Positions 8,716 to 16,881 of a stretch of 64,000 bases of DNA are shown one piece after another. The notes beneath the pieces are model-generated. The model did no database searches and had not been told where the DNA came from. It worked only from the letters and a program-made list of their open reading frames with translations. Numbering within the stretch: position 1 is the first letter of the stretch; each line of letters starts with the position of its first letter. The translations under genes were made by a program, and so were the position numbers. Where the stretch lies: NCBI RefSeq assembly GCF_022234545.1, contig NZ_JAIEUI010000005.1, positions 186,001 to 250,000 of the forward strand, in the 5' to 3' direction. This stretch comes from Paenibacillus piscarius (GTDB taxonomy: Bacteria > Bacillota > Bacilli > Paenibacillales > Paenibacillaceae).

Positions 8716-8747
8716 AGCATGGCGCTATAATGGCGCTGTGCTTTTTT
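8716..8747 (+). terminator. Terminator after the CNNM gene
   Basis: AGCA...GCGC / GCGC...TGCT stem, then six T residues. Confidence 0.7.
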
Positions 8748-8815
8748 GTCATGCGGAGCGAAACGTTCCGCCCCGATTTCCTTAATAGATAAGCGTAATT
8801 TATATGTTTTGGGCT

Positions 8816-8875
8816 CCCCGCAAAGTACCTGAGTCACCACCTACGCTAAAGCCCCACTTTGCGGGGGGGTGTTTT
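8816..8875 (+). terminator. Second terminator or attenuator before the MHYT kinase
   Basis: CCCCGCAAAGT pairs perfectly with ACTTTGCGGGG across a 29-base loop and is followed by GTGTTTT. It may back up the previous terminator or attenuate the kinase transcript. Confidence 0.55.
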
Positions 8876-8944
8876 ACATAATCTTCCTGCCCAAAAGCAG
8901 CTTTCAGCGATTCGGCGGGATAAGCGGCGGGTAAGGATGTGTAA

Positions 8945-10912
8945 ATGAGTACCTTACATCAAACTACGGGAAAGGGGCGGGAGCGCTTGGAGCATACACT
9001 GAATACGTACAATGATCTGCTTGTCCTTTTTTCTGTGGTCATTGCTTTCTTGACCTGCTTCACCGCTCTGGACCTGACTGAACGGATGCTCCGCGGCCGG
9101 CGGGGGTCCCGTTATATTCTATTGATATCCGCAGTGCTTGGCACAGGCCTGTGGAGTATGCATTTCCTGGGAATGCGTGCAATGCATATGGGCGTTCCAG
9201 TGTCCTATGATCTGCTGCTGCTGGCGTTCTCCCTGGTCATTCCTGTGGCTGCCTCTTATATGCTGCTGGTAATGCTGAATAATCCCCGGACCCGCAGCCG
9301 GACTTATCTCGGGCTCGGAGGGCTGTTGTTCAGCAGCGGCATTCTAATCATGCATTTCAGCGGGATCTGGTCCATGCGGATGGCTGCCAGCTATGAGCAG
9401 GGTACATTCTCCATCATTCTGTCTGTCCTGTTCGCCCTGCTGATTCCGGTTGTCACTGCTTCTTACGACAGTAAGTGGCTGGAGAGTCCGTACAATATGT
9501 TCAGTGTCAAAAAGCTGCTGCTCGTCATGACGCTCACCGGCTCATTCGCAGGGATTCATTATGCAGCGATGGCCGGACTGGTCTTCAAGGCCGATGAATC
9601 ACTTCTGTACAGGGGGCAAGCTCCGCAGCTGAATGACTCGGTACTTGGGATGATCCTGGGCGGATCATTCCTGTTCATCGTATCGGTGGTCCTCGGACTT
9701 CTATATAGAGACCGCCAGCGGATTCTTCAGTCGGCTGCCTTTCACGAGCAGCGGTATACCGCATTGTTCGAGTATAGCCCCGACATGGTCATGTGCATCG
9801 ATCCGGCCCGCAAAAAAATTATCAGTGCCAATCCTTCCTTGCGCAGCATGACAGGGTATGGGAAGGAGGAGCTGGGGGACTATAAGCGTGTCTTGTACAG
9901 TGACAGAGATGAGAGTGCAGTCCGAGAGGCAGTACTCCGTGCTTCGCGGGGCCAGTCGTCCAAGCTGGAGCTGAGGATCCGTACGAAGGGCGATGAACAA
10001 ATGGTCTGCAGCGTCACCGTCTTCCCCTTGCACCATCATGAGGAGCAGCTGGTCTACATCGTTGCCGAGGACGTTACCGCCCTGATGAAGTATCAGCAGG
10101 AGCTGATCCAGGCCCGGGATGCCGCAGAGAGCGCGGTTACGATGAAAAGCGAGTTCCTGGCCACCATGAGCCACGAAATCCGTACTCCGCTGAACGGGAT
10201 TATCGGCATCAACCAGCTGTTGGCTGAGGAACTGACTGATCCTGAGCAGCAGGAGCTGCTGCAGCTGCAGAGCACTAGCAGCCATGCGCTGCTGCATGTA
10301 ATGAGTGACATCCTGGATATCTCCCGTCTGGAGGCAGAAGGGATGAGTCTGGCGAAGGAGCCTTTTCAGCTGAAGAGCCTGCTGCAGGAGTGTGTCGACC
10401 TGTTCGTGGTGAGCACCAAAGACAAGCCGTTATCCCTTGAGCTGGAGATCGAGGAGGGCCTGCCTGATCATTATGCCGGCGACAAAGCGAGAATCCGTCA
10501 GATTCTGATTAATCTGGTCGGCAATGCCGTAAAGTTCACCCCTTCGGGGACAGTTACGGTTAAGGCCGGGTCCTATGGTGTCCGAGGCAGTGCCCAGGCG
10601 CTCCAGTTCACGGTGCGGGATACCGGGATCGGCATTGCGCCGGATAAGCTGAAGCTGCTCTTCCAATCCTTCACCCAGGTGGACGGTTCGCACAAACGCA
10701 AATACCAGGGCACAGGGCTGGGCCTGGCGATCTGCAAGAAGCTGGTGGATCTGATGCAGGGAGAGATCTGGGCAGAGCCGGCAGAAGGCGGCGGTACGCA
10801 GTTCATTGTCCGGATTGTGCTGCAATCGCTGGAGCACTCCCCGGAGGTATTCTTCGGAAGCACCAGGGGGGATGACGGAACCTCTGCGCCGGGGGCTACA
10901 GAAGCCGGATAA
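8945..10912 (+). CDS. MHYT-PAS sensor histidine kinase
   Basis: 655-residue membrane sensor kinase. Residues about 15-265 form an MHYT sensor of seven helices, with the repeated motif visible as WSMHFLGMRAMHM, IMHFSGIWSM and IHYAAMAG. This domain is proposed to bind copper and sense gases such as O2, CO or NO. A PAS domain follows (about 275-390), then HisKA with SHEIRTPLNG (phospho-His about 410) and HATPase_c with NLVGNAVKFTP (N box, about 525), DTGIGI and GTGLGLAI. No receiver domain and no adjacent response regulator gene are present, so the partner is unknown. bdbDC lies downstream. Confidence 0.92.
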   Translation: MSTLHQTTGKGRERLEHTLNTYNDLLVLFSVVIAFLTCFTALDLTERMLRGRRGSRYILLISAVLGTGLWSMHFLGMRAMHMGVPVSYDLLLLAFSLVIPVAASYMLLVMLNNPRTRSRTYLGLGGLLFSSGILIMHFSGIWSMRMAASYEQGTFSIILSVLFALLIPVVTASYDSKWLESPYNMFSVKKLLLVMTLTGSFAGIHYAAMAGLVFKADESLLYRGQAPQLNDSVLGMILGGSFLFIVSVVLGLLYRDRQRILQSAAFHEQRYTALFEYSPDMVMCIDPARKKIISANPSLRSMTGYGKEELGDYKRVLYSDRDESAVREAVLRASRGQSSKLELRIRTKGDEQMVCSVTVFPLHHHEEQLVYIVAEDVTALMKYQQELIQARDAAESAVTMKSEFLATMSHEIRTPLNGIIGINQLLAEELTDPEQQELLQLQSTSSHALLHVMSDILDISRLEAEGMSLAKEPFQLKSLLQECVDLFVVSTKDKPLSLELEIEEGLPDHYAGDKARIRQILINLVGNAVKFTPSGTVTVKAGSYGVRGSAQALQFTVRDTGIGIAPDKLKLLFQSFTQVDGSHKRKYQGTGLGLAICKKLVDLMQGEIWAEPAEGGGTQFIVRIVLQSLEHSPEVFFGSTRGDDGTSAPGATEAG

Positions 10913-11005
10913 TCGGGTTTGCCAACAGGAGAGCTTTAATTATATACTATTAAAAAGTAACTAAATATTAATCATGACAGTCCTGAGGACGGAAAGGAAC
11001 TCTCT

Positions 11006-11758
11006 TTGAGCAAACCGAAAAAAAATAATGCCACGATTCCCCAAATGAGCAAACAGGAGAAGCGCAGGGCCGAGCTGGAGCAGCAGAAGCATAAAACAAG
11101 AATAGTGATCGTGAGCACGATTGCCATCGTCGTCATCATCTTTGTCGGACTATACCTGCTGGCTTCCAAGGACGCTAAATCGGATTCCAATGCTGCCCCG
11201 GTCTCGTTTAACTACAGCGAAATGATGCGGCTTGGCAAGGAGGACGCTCCGGTGAAGATAGTCGAGTTCGGCGATTACAAATGTCCGGCCTGTGCCCAGT
11301 TTACAGGGGTGATTAAGCCGCAGATCGTGCAGCAGTATGTGGACCAGAATCAGGCCTCCTTTTACTTCGTGAATCTCGCCTTCATTGGACCGGACTCCAG
11401 AACAGCTTCACTCGCTGCATTGTCGGTCTATCACCAGAACCAGGAAGCCTTCTGGAAATACTTCGATGCCATCTATGCCAACCAGGGCGCCGAGGATAAG
11501 GAATGGGCGACCCCTGACTTCCTGGTAAGCCTTGCCAAGCAGCTGGAGCTGCCGGTAGACTACGATTTGCTCCGCAAGGATATTGACGAACGCACCTATG
11601 AGAAGGAGCTGGACCGGGATATTCAGGTAGGGACCGATGCCGGGGTAACGAATACGCCTTCTTTGTACGTGAATGGAGTCAAGGTGAAGGAGCCGTTCAA
11701 CATGGAAATGATTGATGCACAGATTCAGGAAGCAGCGGGAGCTGCAGCGACCCCATGA
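11006..11758 (+). CDS. bdbD: DsbA-family thiol-disulfide oxidoreductase BdbD
   Basis: 250-residue membrane-anchored extracytoplasmic thioredoxin-fold protein that oxidises cysteine pairs in exported proteins. It has a basic N-terminus, one transmembrane helix (about 31-51) and the DsbA domain, with active site CPAC at Cys93-Cys96 in FGDYKCPACAQF and the cis-Pro loop TNTPSLYVNG near 218. The start is a TTG after AAAGGAA. Its stop overlaps the bdbC start by the ATGA arrangement, which fits the known BdbC-BdbD redox pair. Confidence 0.93.
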   Translation: MSKPKKNNATIPQMSKQEKRRAELEQQKHKTRIVIVSTIAIVVIIFVGLYLLASKDAKSDSNAAPVSFNYSEMMRLGKEDAPVKIVEFGDYKCPACAQFTGVIKPQIVQQYVDQNQASFYFVNLAFIGPDSRTASLAALSVYHQNQEAFWKYFDAIYANQGAEDKEWATPDFLVSLAKQLELPVDYDLLRKDIDERTYEKELDRDIQVGTDAGVTNTPSLYVNGVKVKEPFNMEMIDAQIQEAAGAAATP

Positions 11759-12189
11759 GTGGCTTCGCCGCCTTTTGCCGCCGGAATTGTCTCTATCTTG
11801 CCTGGTTTGTGTGTATAGTGGCTGTAGCCGGAAGCCTGTATCTCAGTGAGGTGCTGCATTATGAGCCGTGCAAGCTCTGCTGGTTCCAGCGGATCTTCAT
11901 GTACCCGCAGCTGTTCCTGCTGGGCATTGCGACCTACCGGGCGGACAAGCGGATCATACCGTATGTGCTTCCTCTCAGTCTGATCGGCGGCAGTATCTCG
12001 ATCTACCATTATGCCGAGCAGAAGATTCCTGCCCTCAGCAAGGTGATTCCCTGCACCATCGGCGTTCCGTGTAACCAGGATTATCTTAATTGGTTCGGGT
12101 TCATCACGATTCCTCTGCTGGCGCTGATCGCATTTGCACTAATGGCCATACTTCTGTGGACAGGCCGCAAAGAGGAGCCTGCAGAATAA
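11755..12189 (+). CDS. bdbC: DsbB-family disulfide bond formation protein BdbC
   Basis: 144-residue quinone reductase with four transmembrane helices that reoxidises BdbD and passes electrons to the respiratory quinone. Both required cysteine pairs are present: Cys39/Cys42 (CKLC in the first external loop) and Cys100/Cys106 (PCTIGVPC). The QR following CKLCWF is also conserved in DsbB. It overlaps bdbD by 4 bp, so the two are translationally coupled. Confidence 0.93.
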   Translation: MSGFAAFCRRNCLYLAWFVCIVAVAGSLYLSEVLHYEPCKLCWFQRIFMYPQLFLLGIATYRADKRIIPYVLPLSLIGGSISIYHYAEQKIPALSKVIPCTIGVPCNQDYLNWFGFITIPLLALIAFALMAILLWTGRKEEPAE

Positions 12190-12247
12190 GAATTTTATCG
12201 CAAAAAATAGTTGCAAAAACCCTGTAAACACACGTCTTGCAGGGATA

Positions 12248-12361
12248 ATGAAAGAGAATGAAAGATCAAGACTTACCGGATCATTGATTTGGTGGTTTTG
12301 GATGCTTTTCATTCTTTTTTCATTTGTTTCAACGCTTTACGGAAGGGGCATTGTAGCTTAA
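12248..12361 (+). CDS. Possible 37-aa membrane peptide upstream of the c-di-AMP riboswitch
   Basis: Open frame MKENERSRLTGS followed by one strongly hydrophobic Trp/Phe/Leu-rich helix and a short basic tail. The charge pattern (basic N-terminus, hydrophobic middle) is protein-like. The only ribosome binding site, AGGGA, is closer to the ATG than usual, so this could be chance. The last codons overlap the predicted riboswitch promoter. Confidence 0.25.
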   Translation: MKENERSRLTGSLIWWFWMLFILFSFVSTLYGRGIVA

Positions 12362-12364
12362 TAT
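12336..12364 (+). promoter_or_regulatory. Candidate promoter of the kimA leader
   Basis: TTTACG, a 17-base spacer and TAATAT predict a start about 12371, just ahead of the aptamer. Confidence 0.4.
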
Positions 12365-12374
12365 TAGTCCTTGT

Positions 12375-12583
12375 GAGAAGTTGAATATGCGCTGAATTTT
12401 CCGGAAGGAAGAACGGGGGAACCACACTTTGGCGAGAGGCCAAAAGGGGTGAATCGGGGAAGGTCTTGTGACCTGTAACCGTAGGGCTGCCACAGCCCGA
12501 ATCCGCCAGCTAACCTCGTAAGCAACAGTGGGATAATGACCATGCACCCGTAGGCATGCGGATCATTTCCGTATGCTTATTTT
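12375..12583 (+). ncRNA. ydaO/yuaA-type c-di-AMP riboswitch with terminator
   Basis: The leader has the conserved ydaO-yuaA core: CGGGGGAACC (about 12412), GGGGTGAATCGGGG (about 12448), GCCCGAATCCGCCAG (about 12494) and the hallmark CAGCTAACCTCGTAAGC at 12507-12523. It is followed by a hairpin GCATGCGGA / TCCGTATGC at 12554-12576 and a T-rich tail, which can act as the terminator. This class binds c-di-AMP and turns expression off when the nucleotide is abundant. It precedes kimA, its classic target. Confidence 0.92.
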
Positions 12584-12667
12584 GGTGCCTGCATTTATGA
12601 AATCCACTTATGAAAACAGCGCACGGAACCCCGATTCAACTTAACCAAGAGAGGAACTGTTACTACA

Positions 12668-14485
12668 ATGGTAAGCAAGGTAAAACGACTATTGATCGGG
12701 CGTCCGATGAAGTCGAACGAACTCGATCATGAAAAGTTATCCAAGGTGAAAGCACTGGCTGTCCTGTCTTCTGATGCGCTCTCGTCGGTAGCCTACGGAA
12801 CAGAACAAATCTTAATTGTACTGGTCGCCGCCGGATTCACCGCGATCTGGTACTCCCTGCCAATTGCATTAGCCGTATTGGGCCTGCTGGCTATTCTGAT
12901 TCTGTCTTACCGGCAGACCATCTTCGCTTATTCCCAGGGCGGGGGAGCGTACATTGTCGCCAAAAGCAATCTTGGGGTTCATACCGGCCTCCTGGCCGGC
13001 GGCTCGCTGCTGGTCGATTACATTCTGACGGTGGCGGTAAGTGCCTCAGCGGGCACGGATGCGATTACCTCGGCTTTTCCAAGCCTTCATGGTCATAGTG
13101 TACTTATAGCGGTATCTGTCATTCTGCTCTTAACGATCATCAATCTGCGCGGGGTTACGGAATCGGCATCCTTCATCGCCATCCCGGTCTACCTGTTCGT
13201 AGCATCAATCTTCGTGCTGATTCTCTCGGGTGTCTTCAAATACATGGCCGGCGGCGCTCATGCCAATGTTCCTGAGATCGGCTCGGCCGTGTCGAACGTG
13301 AGTATGTTCCTGCTGCTGAAGGCATTCAGCTCCGGCTGTTCGGCGCTCACCGGGGTGGAGGCGGTCTCCAATGCGATTCCTAACTTCAAGGCCCCGGCAG
13401 AGAAAAACGCAGCAAAAACGCTGATGCTGATGGGCCTGATCCTCGGGATCATGTTCACAGGTATTACGCTGCTGGCTTACTGGTACGGAATTGTACCGGA
13501 TGAGAAGGCAACGGTAGTATCGCAGATTGCTGAGTCCACGTTCGGGCGCGGCGGGTTATATTTCTTCATTCAGGGGATTACAGCGGTCATCCTGTTCCTG
13601 GCGGCCAATACGGCGTATTCGGCCTTCCCGCTGCTGGCGTTCATGTTCGCCAAGGATAAATATCTGCCCCATGCGTTCATGGTGCGCGGCGACCGGCTGG
13701 GCTTCTCGAATGGTATCATTTTCCTCGGCGTCATGTCTGCAGTACTGGTAGCTGCCTTTCACGGGAATACAGAAGGCCTGATTCCGTTATATGCAGTCGG
13801 AGTATTCATTCCGTTCACCCTGTCACAGCTGGGGATGATGGTCCAGTGGTACCGGACAAAACCGCAAGGCTGGCAGAGCAAGTTCGCCGTCAATACGGTC
13901 GGGATGCTCACTACGTTAACGATTACGCTGATCTTCGTCATCACCAAGTTCTCCAGCGTGTGGATGGCCTTCATCTTCCTGCCGGTTGTCATCATCGTGT
14001 TCCACCGGATTCATAGCCACTATATGAACATTGCCGACCAGCTGCGGATCTGTCCGGCTACTGATAAGCCCTGCATTAAGGGAAGTACCGTAGTCGTGCC
14101 GGTAGCCGGTGTTACCCGGGCCGTGCTGCATTCGATCAGCTACGCGAAGTCGCTCACGGATAATGTGGTCGCTGTATATGTAGGCTTCGATGAGGAGGAG
14201 ATTCATAAGATGGAGCAGAAGTGGGAGGAGTGGAACCCCGGCGTGCGCCTGATCGTTCTGCGCTCACGGTACCGCAGCATTATCCGCCCGCTGGTGAAGT
14301 TCATCGATACTGTAGAGTGGAAGACCGCTGCCACCGACCATATTACCGTACTCATTCCGCAATTCGTAACGAAGCACTGGTGGCAGGCGGTGCTGCATAA
14401 TCAGACCAGCTTGTTCATCCGCTCATATCTCATGAATCAGAAGGACATTGTCATCGCGACCGTACCCTATCATCTGCACAAATAA
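12668..14485 (+). CDS. kimA: High-affinity potassium importer KimA (YdaO)
   Basis: 605-residue APC-superfamily permease with 12 predicted helices (KVKRLLIGRPM N-terminus; LSSVAYGTEQIL, SQGGGAYIVAKSNLG, GCSALTGVEAVSNAIPNF) and a long cytosolic C-terminal domain (about 450-605) that resembles a universal-stress-type fold. This size and layout match KimA, a K+/H+ symporter inhibited by c-di-AMP binding. The upstream c-di-AMP riboswitch supports the assignment. The ATG follows AGAGAGGAACTG. With ktrB at 37.4 kb it gives two K+ uptake routes in the window. Confidence 0.92.
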   Translation: MVSKVKRLLIGRPMKSNELDHEKLSKVKALAVLSSDALSSVAYGTEQILIVLVAAGFTAIWYSLPIALAVLGLLAILILSYRQTIFAYSQGGGAYIVAKSNLGVHTGLLAGGSLLVDYILTVAVSASAGTDAITSAFPSLHGHSVLIAVSVILLLTIINLRGVTESASFIAIPVYLFVASIFVLILSGVFKYMAGGAHANVPEIGSAVSNVSMFLLLKAFSSGCSALTGVEAVSNAIPNFKAPAEKNAAKTLMLMGLILGIMFTGITLLAYWYGIVPDEKATVVSQIAESTFGRGGLYFFIQGITAVILFLAANTAYSAFPLLAFMFAKDKYLPHAFMVRGDRLGFSNGIIFLGVMSAVLVAAFHGNTEGLIPLYAVGVFIPFTLSQLGMMVQWYRTKPQGWQSKFAVNTVGMLTTLTITLIFVITKFSSVWMAFIFLPVVIIVFHRIHSHYMNIADQLRICPATDKPCIKGSTVVVPVAGVTRAVLHSISYAKSLTDNVVAVYVGFDEEEIHKMEQKWEEWNPGVRLIVLRSRYRSIIRPLVKFIDTVEWKTAATDHITVLIPQFVTKHWWQAVLHNQTSLFIRSYLMNQKDIVIATVPYHLHK

Positions 14486-14501
14486 TATAGAAGCTTACAG
14501 G

Positions 14502-14540
14502 AAAACGGCTGTTTCTGCTTGATGCGGAGGCGGCCGTTTT
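14502..14540 (+). terminator. kimA terminator
   Basis: AAAACGGC / GCCGTTTT stem, A-rich on the left and T-rich on the right, so possibly bidirectional. Confidence 0.7.
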
Positions 14541-14561
14541 GACGTTGTTATACGTTATTGT

Positions 14562-14590
14562 TTGACAAGGAGAATGAGAATCAATATCAT
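14562..14590 (+). promoter_or_regulatory. Fur-controlled promoter
   Basis: TTGACA (14562-14567), a 17-base spacer and TATCAT (14585-14590). A Fur box TGAGAAT-C-AATATCA (14575-14589, 7-1-7 form, 12 of 14 positions as TGATAAT-N-ATTATCA) covers the -10. This implies repression in iron-replete cells. Confidence 0.85.
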
Positions 14591-14659
14591 CAGTATAGAC
14601 AAGGTGAAGGTAACAGGACTTTGGCCAATCATGAGGGTAACATACAGGAGGGGTATTTA

Positions 14660-15688
14660 ATGTTTTCGTTCAACCTGCAAGGATCAAGAAGTGTGAAGCT
14701 GGCGGTGGCCGGACTGATGACCACATCACTGCTGCTGTCCGCTTGCGGAAATAATAGTAGCAACGAAGGCAGTAACGGTGCAGCAGCCACCAACCCTGCG
14801 GCAACAGCGGAAGCCACTGCGGAGGCTTCTGCAGCAACTGCCGCACCTGCTGTAGAGAAGACGGTAACGGATGCCATGGGGCATGAGGTGACTGTTCCCG
14901 CTAATCCGCAGCGTGTCATTGCTTCTTATCTGGAGGATTATCTGGTAGCGCTCGGCGTGACTCCGGTTGCCCAGTGGTCTACGAAGAACGGTACTCAGAA
15001 ATACCTCGCTGCTGAGCTTAAGGATGTTCCGCCGATCAGCTATGATCTGCCGCTTGAAGCCGTCACCAGCTTCACGCCGGACTTCCATATCGTCCAGTCG
15101 GAAGGCTCGGTTCAGAATGGTCTCTATGACCAGCTGAACAAAATCGCGCCAACCTATGTCCTCGGCGACAAAGTCAGCAGTGACTGGAGAGCATCCTTGC
15201 TCAAGATCGGTGAACTGCTGAATAAGACCCCGGAAGCTAAGAAGGCCATCGAAGATTATGATCAGAAAGCGGCTTCGGCCAAAGCTGCTGTCTCTGCGGC
15301 AATCGGTGATGATTCAGTAGCTGTTCTGTGGCTGGTGTCCAAGAATTTCTTCATTGTAGACGAGACCCGCAGCAGCGGTGCGGTATTGTATGGCGATCTT
15401 GGCGTGAAGCTCCCGAATCTCGTGACCGATATCCCTGCGGAGTCGAGGGCACCGTGGAATCCGATTTCACTGGAGAAATTGTCCGAGCTGACTGCAGAGC
15501 ATATCATTCTGGTGAACAGTGACAAGGCAGACGGAGCAGAGATTACAGAGGGCGCGGTCTGGAAGGGAATTCCGGCCGTCAAGGCAGGGAATGTTCATGA
15601 ATTCAGCAAAGATTCCAGCTGGCTGTACAGCGGCCCGATAGCCAATTCCAAGACCATCGATGACATTCTGAGCAGTTTTGTGAAATAA
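14660..15688 (+). CDS. Iron-siderophore ABC transporter binding lipoprotein
   Basis: 342-residue class III substrate-binding protein for an Fe3+-siderophore. The signal peptide ends in a lipobox LLSACG, followed by an Ala/Thr-rich linker and a Peripla_BP_2 domain (VTDAMGHEVTVPANPQRVIAS as the entry motif, SWRASLLKIGELL, a conserved Glu/Ser pattern later). The frame extends upstream to 14558, but the ATG at 14660 follows CAGGAGGGG and gives a clean signal peptide. First of a four-gene Fur-controlled locus. The ligand is unknown. Confidence 0.9.
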   Translation: MFSFNLQGSRSVKLAVAGLMTTSLLLSACGNNSSNEGSNGAAATNPAATAEATAEASAATAAPAVEKTVTDAMGHEVTVPANPQRVIASYLEDYLVALGVTPVAQWSTKNGTQKYLAAELKDVPPISYDLPLEAVTSFTPDFHIVQSEGSVQNGLYDQLNKIAPTYVLGDKVSSDWRASLLKIGELLNKTPEAKKAIEDYDQKAASAKAAVSAAIGDDSVAVLWLVSKNFFIVDETRSSGAVLYGDLGVKLPNLVTDIPAESRAPWNPISLEKLSELTAEHIILVNSDKADGAEITEGAVWKGIPAVKAGNVHEFSKDSSWLYSGPIANSKTIDDILSSFVK

Positions 15689-15711
15689 GTTCTTTAACGG
15701 CCCAAAACTGT

Positions 15712-15756
15712 GCAGGCTTTTATATCCTCAGGATATAGAAGTCTGCTTCTTTTTTA
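15712..15756 (+). terminator. Terminator between binding protein and permeases
   Basis: GCAG, then TTTTATATCC / GGATATAGAA, then CTGC form a long stem, followed by a run of T residues. The permease genes therefore have their own promoter. Confidence 0.85.
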
Positions 15757-15758
15757 AG

Positions 15759-15801
15759 TTGAACAATATTCATATCTTTGCGATAATGAGAATCATAATC
15801 A
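15759..15801 (+). promoter_or_regulatory. Second Fur-controlled promoter
   Basis: TTGAAC (15759-15764), a 17-base spacer and GATAAT (15782-15787), with a Fur-like box TGAGAAT-C-ATAATCA at 15787-15801 just after the -10. It drives the permease and ATPase genes. Confidence 0.8.
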
Positions 15802-15819
15802 TCTATAAGGAGACGGCTA

Positions 15820-16881
15820 ATGGCTTCATCTACAGATTCTGCTCTGAAAGCTCCTTCTGATGAGGGACACACTCTTGTCCGGTCGCGGCCGGTTGCCGCA
15901 GCTGTGATTCTTGTGCTGGGAATAGCCGCAATCCTCTTCGGCCTGATGGTATCGGTATCGGTTGGCGCAGCGGATATCCGGCTGGCTACCGTATGGGAGG
16001 CAGTCTTCCGGTTCAATCCGGAGCTGCCGCAGCATCAGGTGATCCGGGAGCTGCGGATTCCGCGGGCCGCTGCGGGCGCACTGGTCGGCGCTTGCTTTGC
16101 CGTTGCCGGGGCGATAATGCAGGGGATGACCCGCAATCCGCTGGCGGATTCCGGGCTGCTCGGGCTTAATGCCGGAGCGGGCGTCGGCCTGGCACTTGCC
16201 TTTGCCTTCGCGCCTTCGTTATCCTTCACGTACATCATGATGTATTGCTTCATTGGAGCGGCTGTGGCCTCGCTGCTGGTGTTCGGGATCGGATCACTCT
16301 CCCATAGCGGATTAACCCCGCTGCGGCTTACGCTGGCCGGAGCAGCGGTCAGCGCCTTGCTGCTGGCGGTCAGCCAGGGCATCGCCATTCTGTTCAGCCT
16401 CTCCCGGGATATCGCCTTCTGGATGGCCGGCGGGATCGGCGGAGCGAACTGGAAGCAGCTGCAGATTATGTTTCCTTGGGTCGCGGCAGCCCTGACCGGT
16501 TCTCTGCTGCTCTCGCGTTCGATTACGCTGCTGAGCCTTGGCCGGGACGTTGCCGCAGGCCTCGGCCAGCGCACCCGTCTGGTACAGGCCGCAGGGATGG
16601 TTATCGTGGTCATCCTCGCCGGAGCAGCGGTGTCCACGGTGGGTCCGATCGCTTTTGTCGGATTAATGGTTCCGCATATCACGCGTTATCTGGTTGGGGT
16701 GGACTACCGCTGGATTATTCCCTGCTCTGCGGTTCTGGGAAGTATTCTGGTCCTGGTGGCCGATATTGGTGCCAGAATGATTAATGCGCCTTACGAGACA
16801 CCGATCGGTGCCTTGATTGCCGTATTCGGCGTACCGTTCTTCATCTATCTGGCCAGCAAACGCAAGGGGGAGCTGCAATGA
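15820..16881 (+). CDS. FecCD-family iron-siderophore permease, subunit 1
   Basis: 353-residue membrane subunit of the siderophore importer with about nine to ten helices. FecCD signatures are REL/RIPRAAAGALVGACFAVAGAIMQGMTRNPLADSGLLGLNAG (residues about 75-115, seen in parts) and the C-terminal VGPIAFVGLMVPHITR, the loop that docks with the ATPase. The ATG follows ATAAGGAG. The stop overlaps the next start by ATGA, showing translational coupling with the second permease. Confidence 0.93.
   Translation: MASSTDSALKAPSDEGHTLVRSRPVAAAVILVLGIAAILFGLMVSVSVGAADIRLATVWEAVFRFNPELPQHQVIRELRIPRAAAGALVGACFAVAGAIMQGMTRNPLADSGLLGLNAGAGVGLALAFAFAPSLSFTYIMMYCFIGAAVASLLVFGIGSLSHSGLTPLRLTLAGAAVSALLLAVSQGIAILFSLSRDIAFWMAGGIGGANWKQLQIMFPWVAAALTGSLLLSRSITLLSLGRDVAAGLGQRTRLVQAAGMVIVVILAGAAVSTVGPIAFVGLMVPHITRYLVGVDYRWIIPCSAVLGSILVLVADIGARMINAPYETPIGALIAVFGVPFFIYLASKRKGELQ

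Noticed and set aside
12329..12547. 72-residue open frame antisense to the c-di-AMP riboswitch
   Set aside because: The sequence is explained by conserved riboswitch elements on the + strand.
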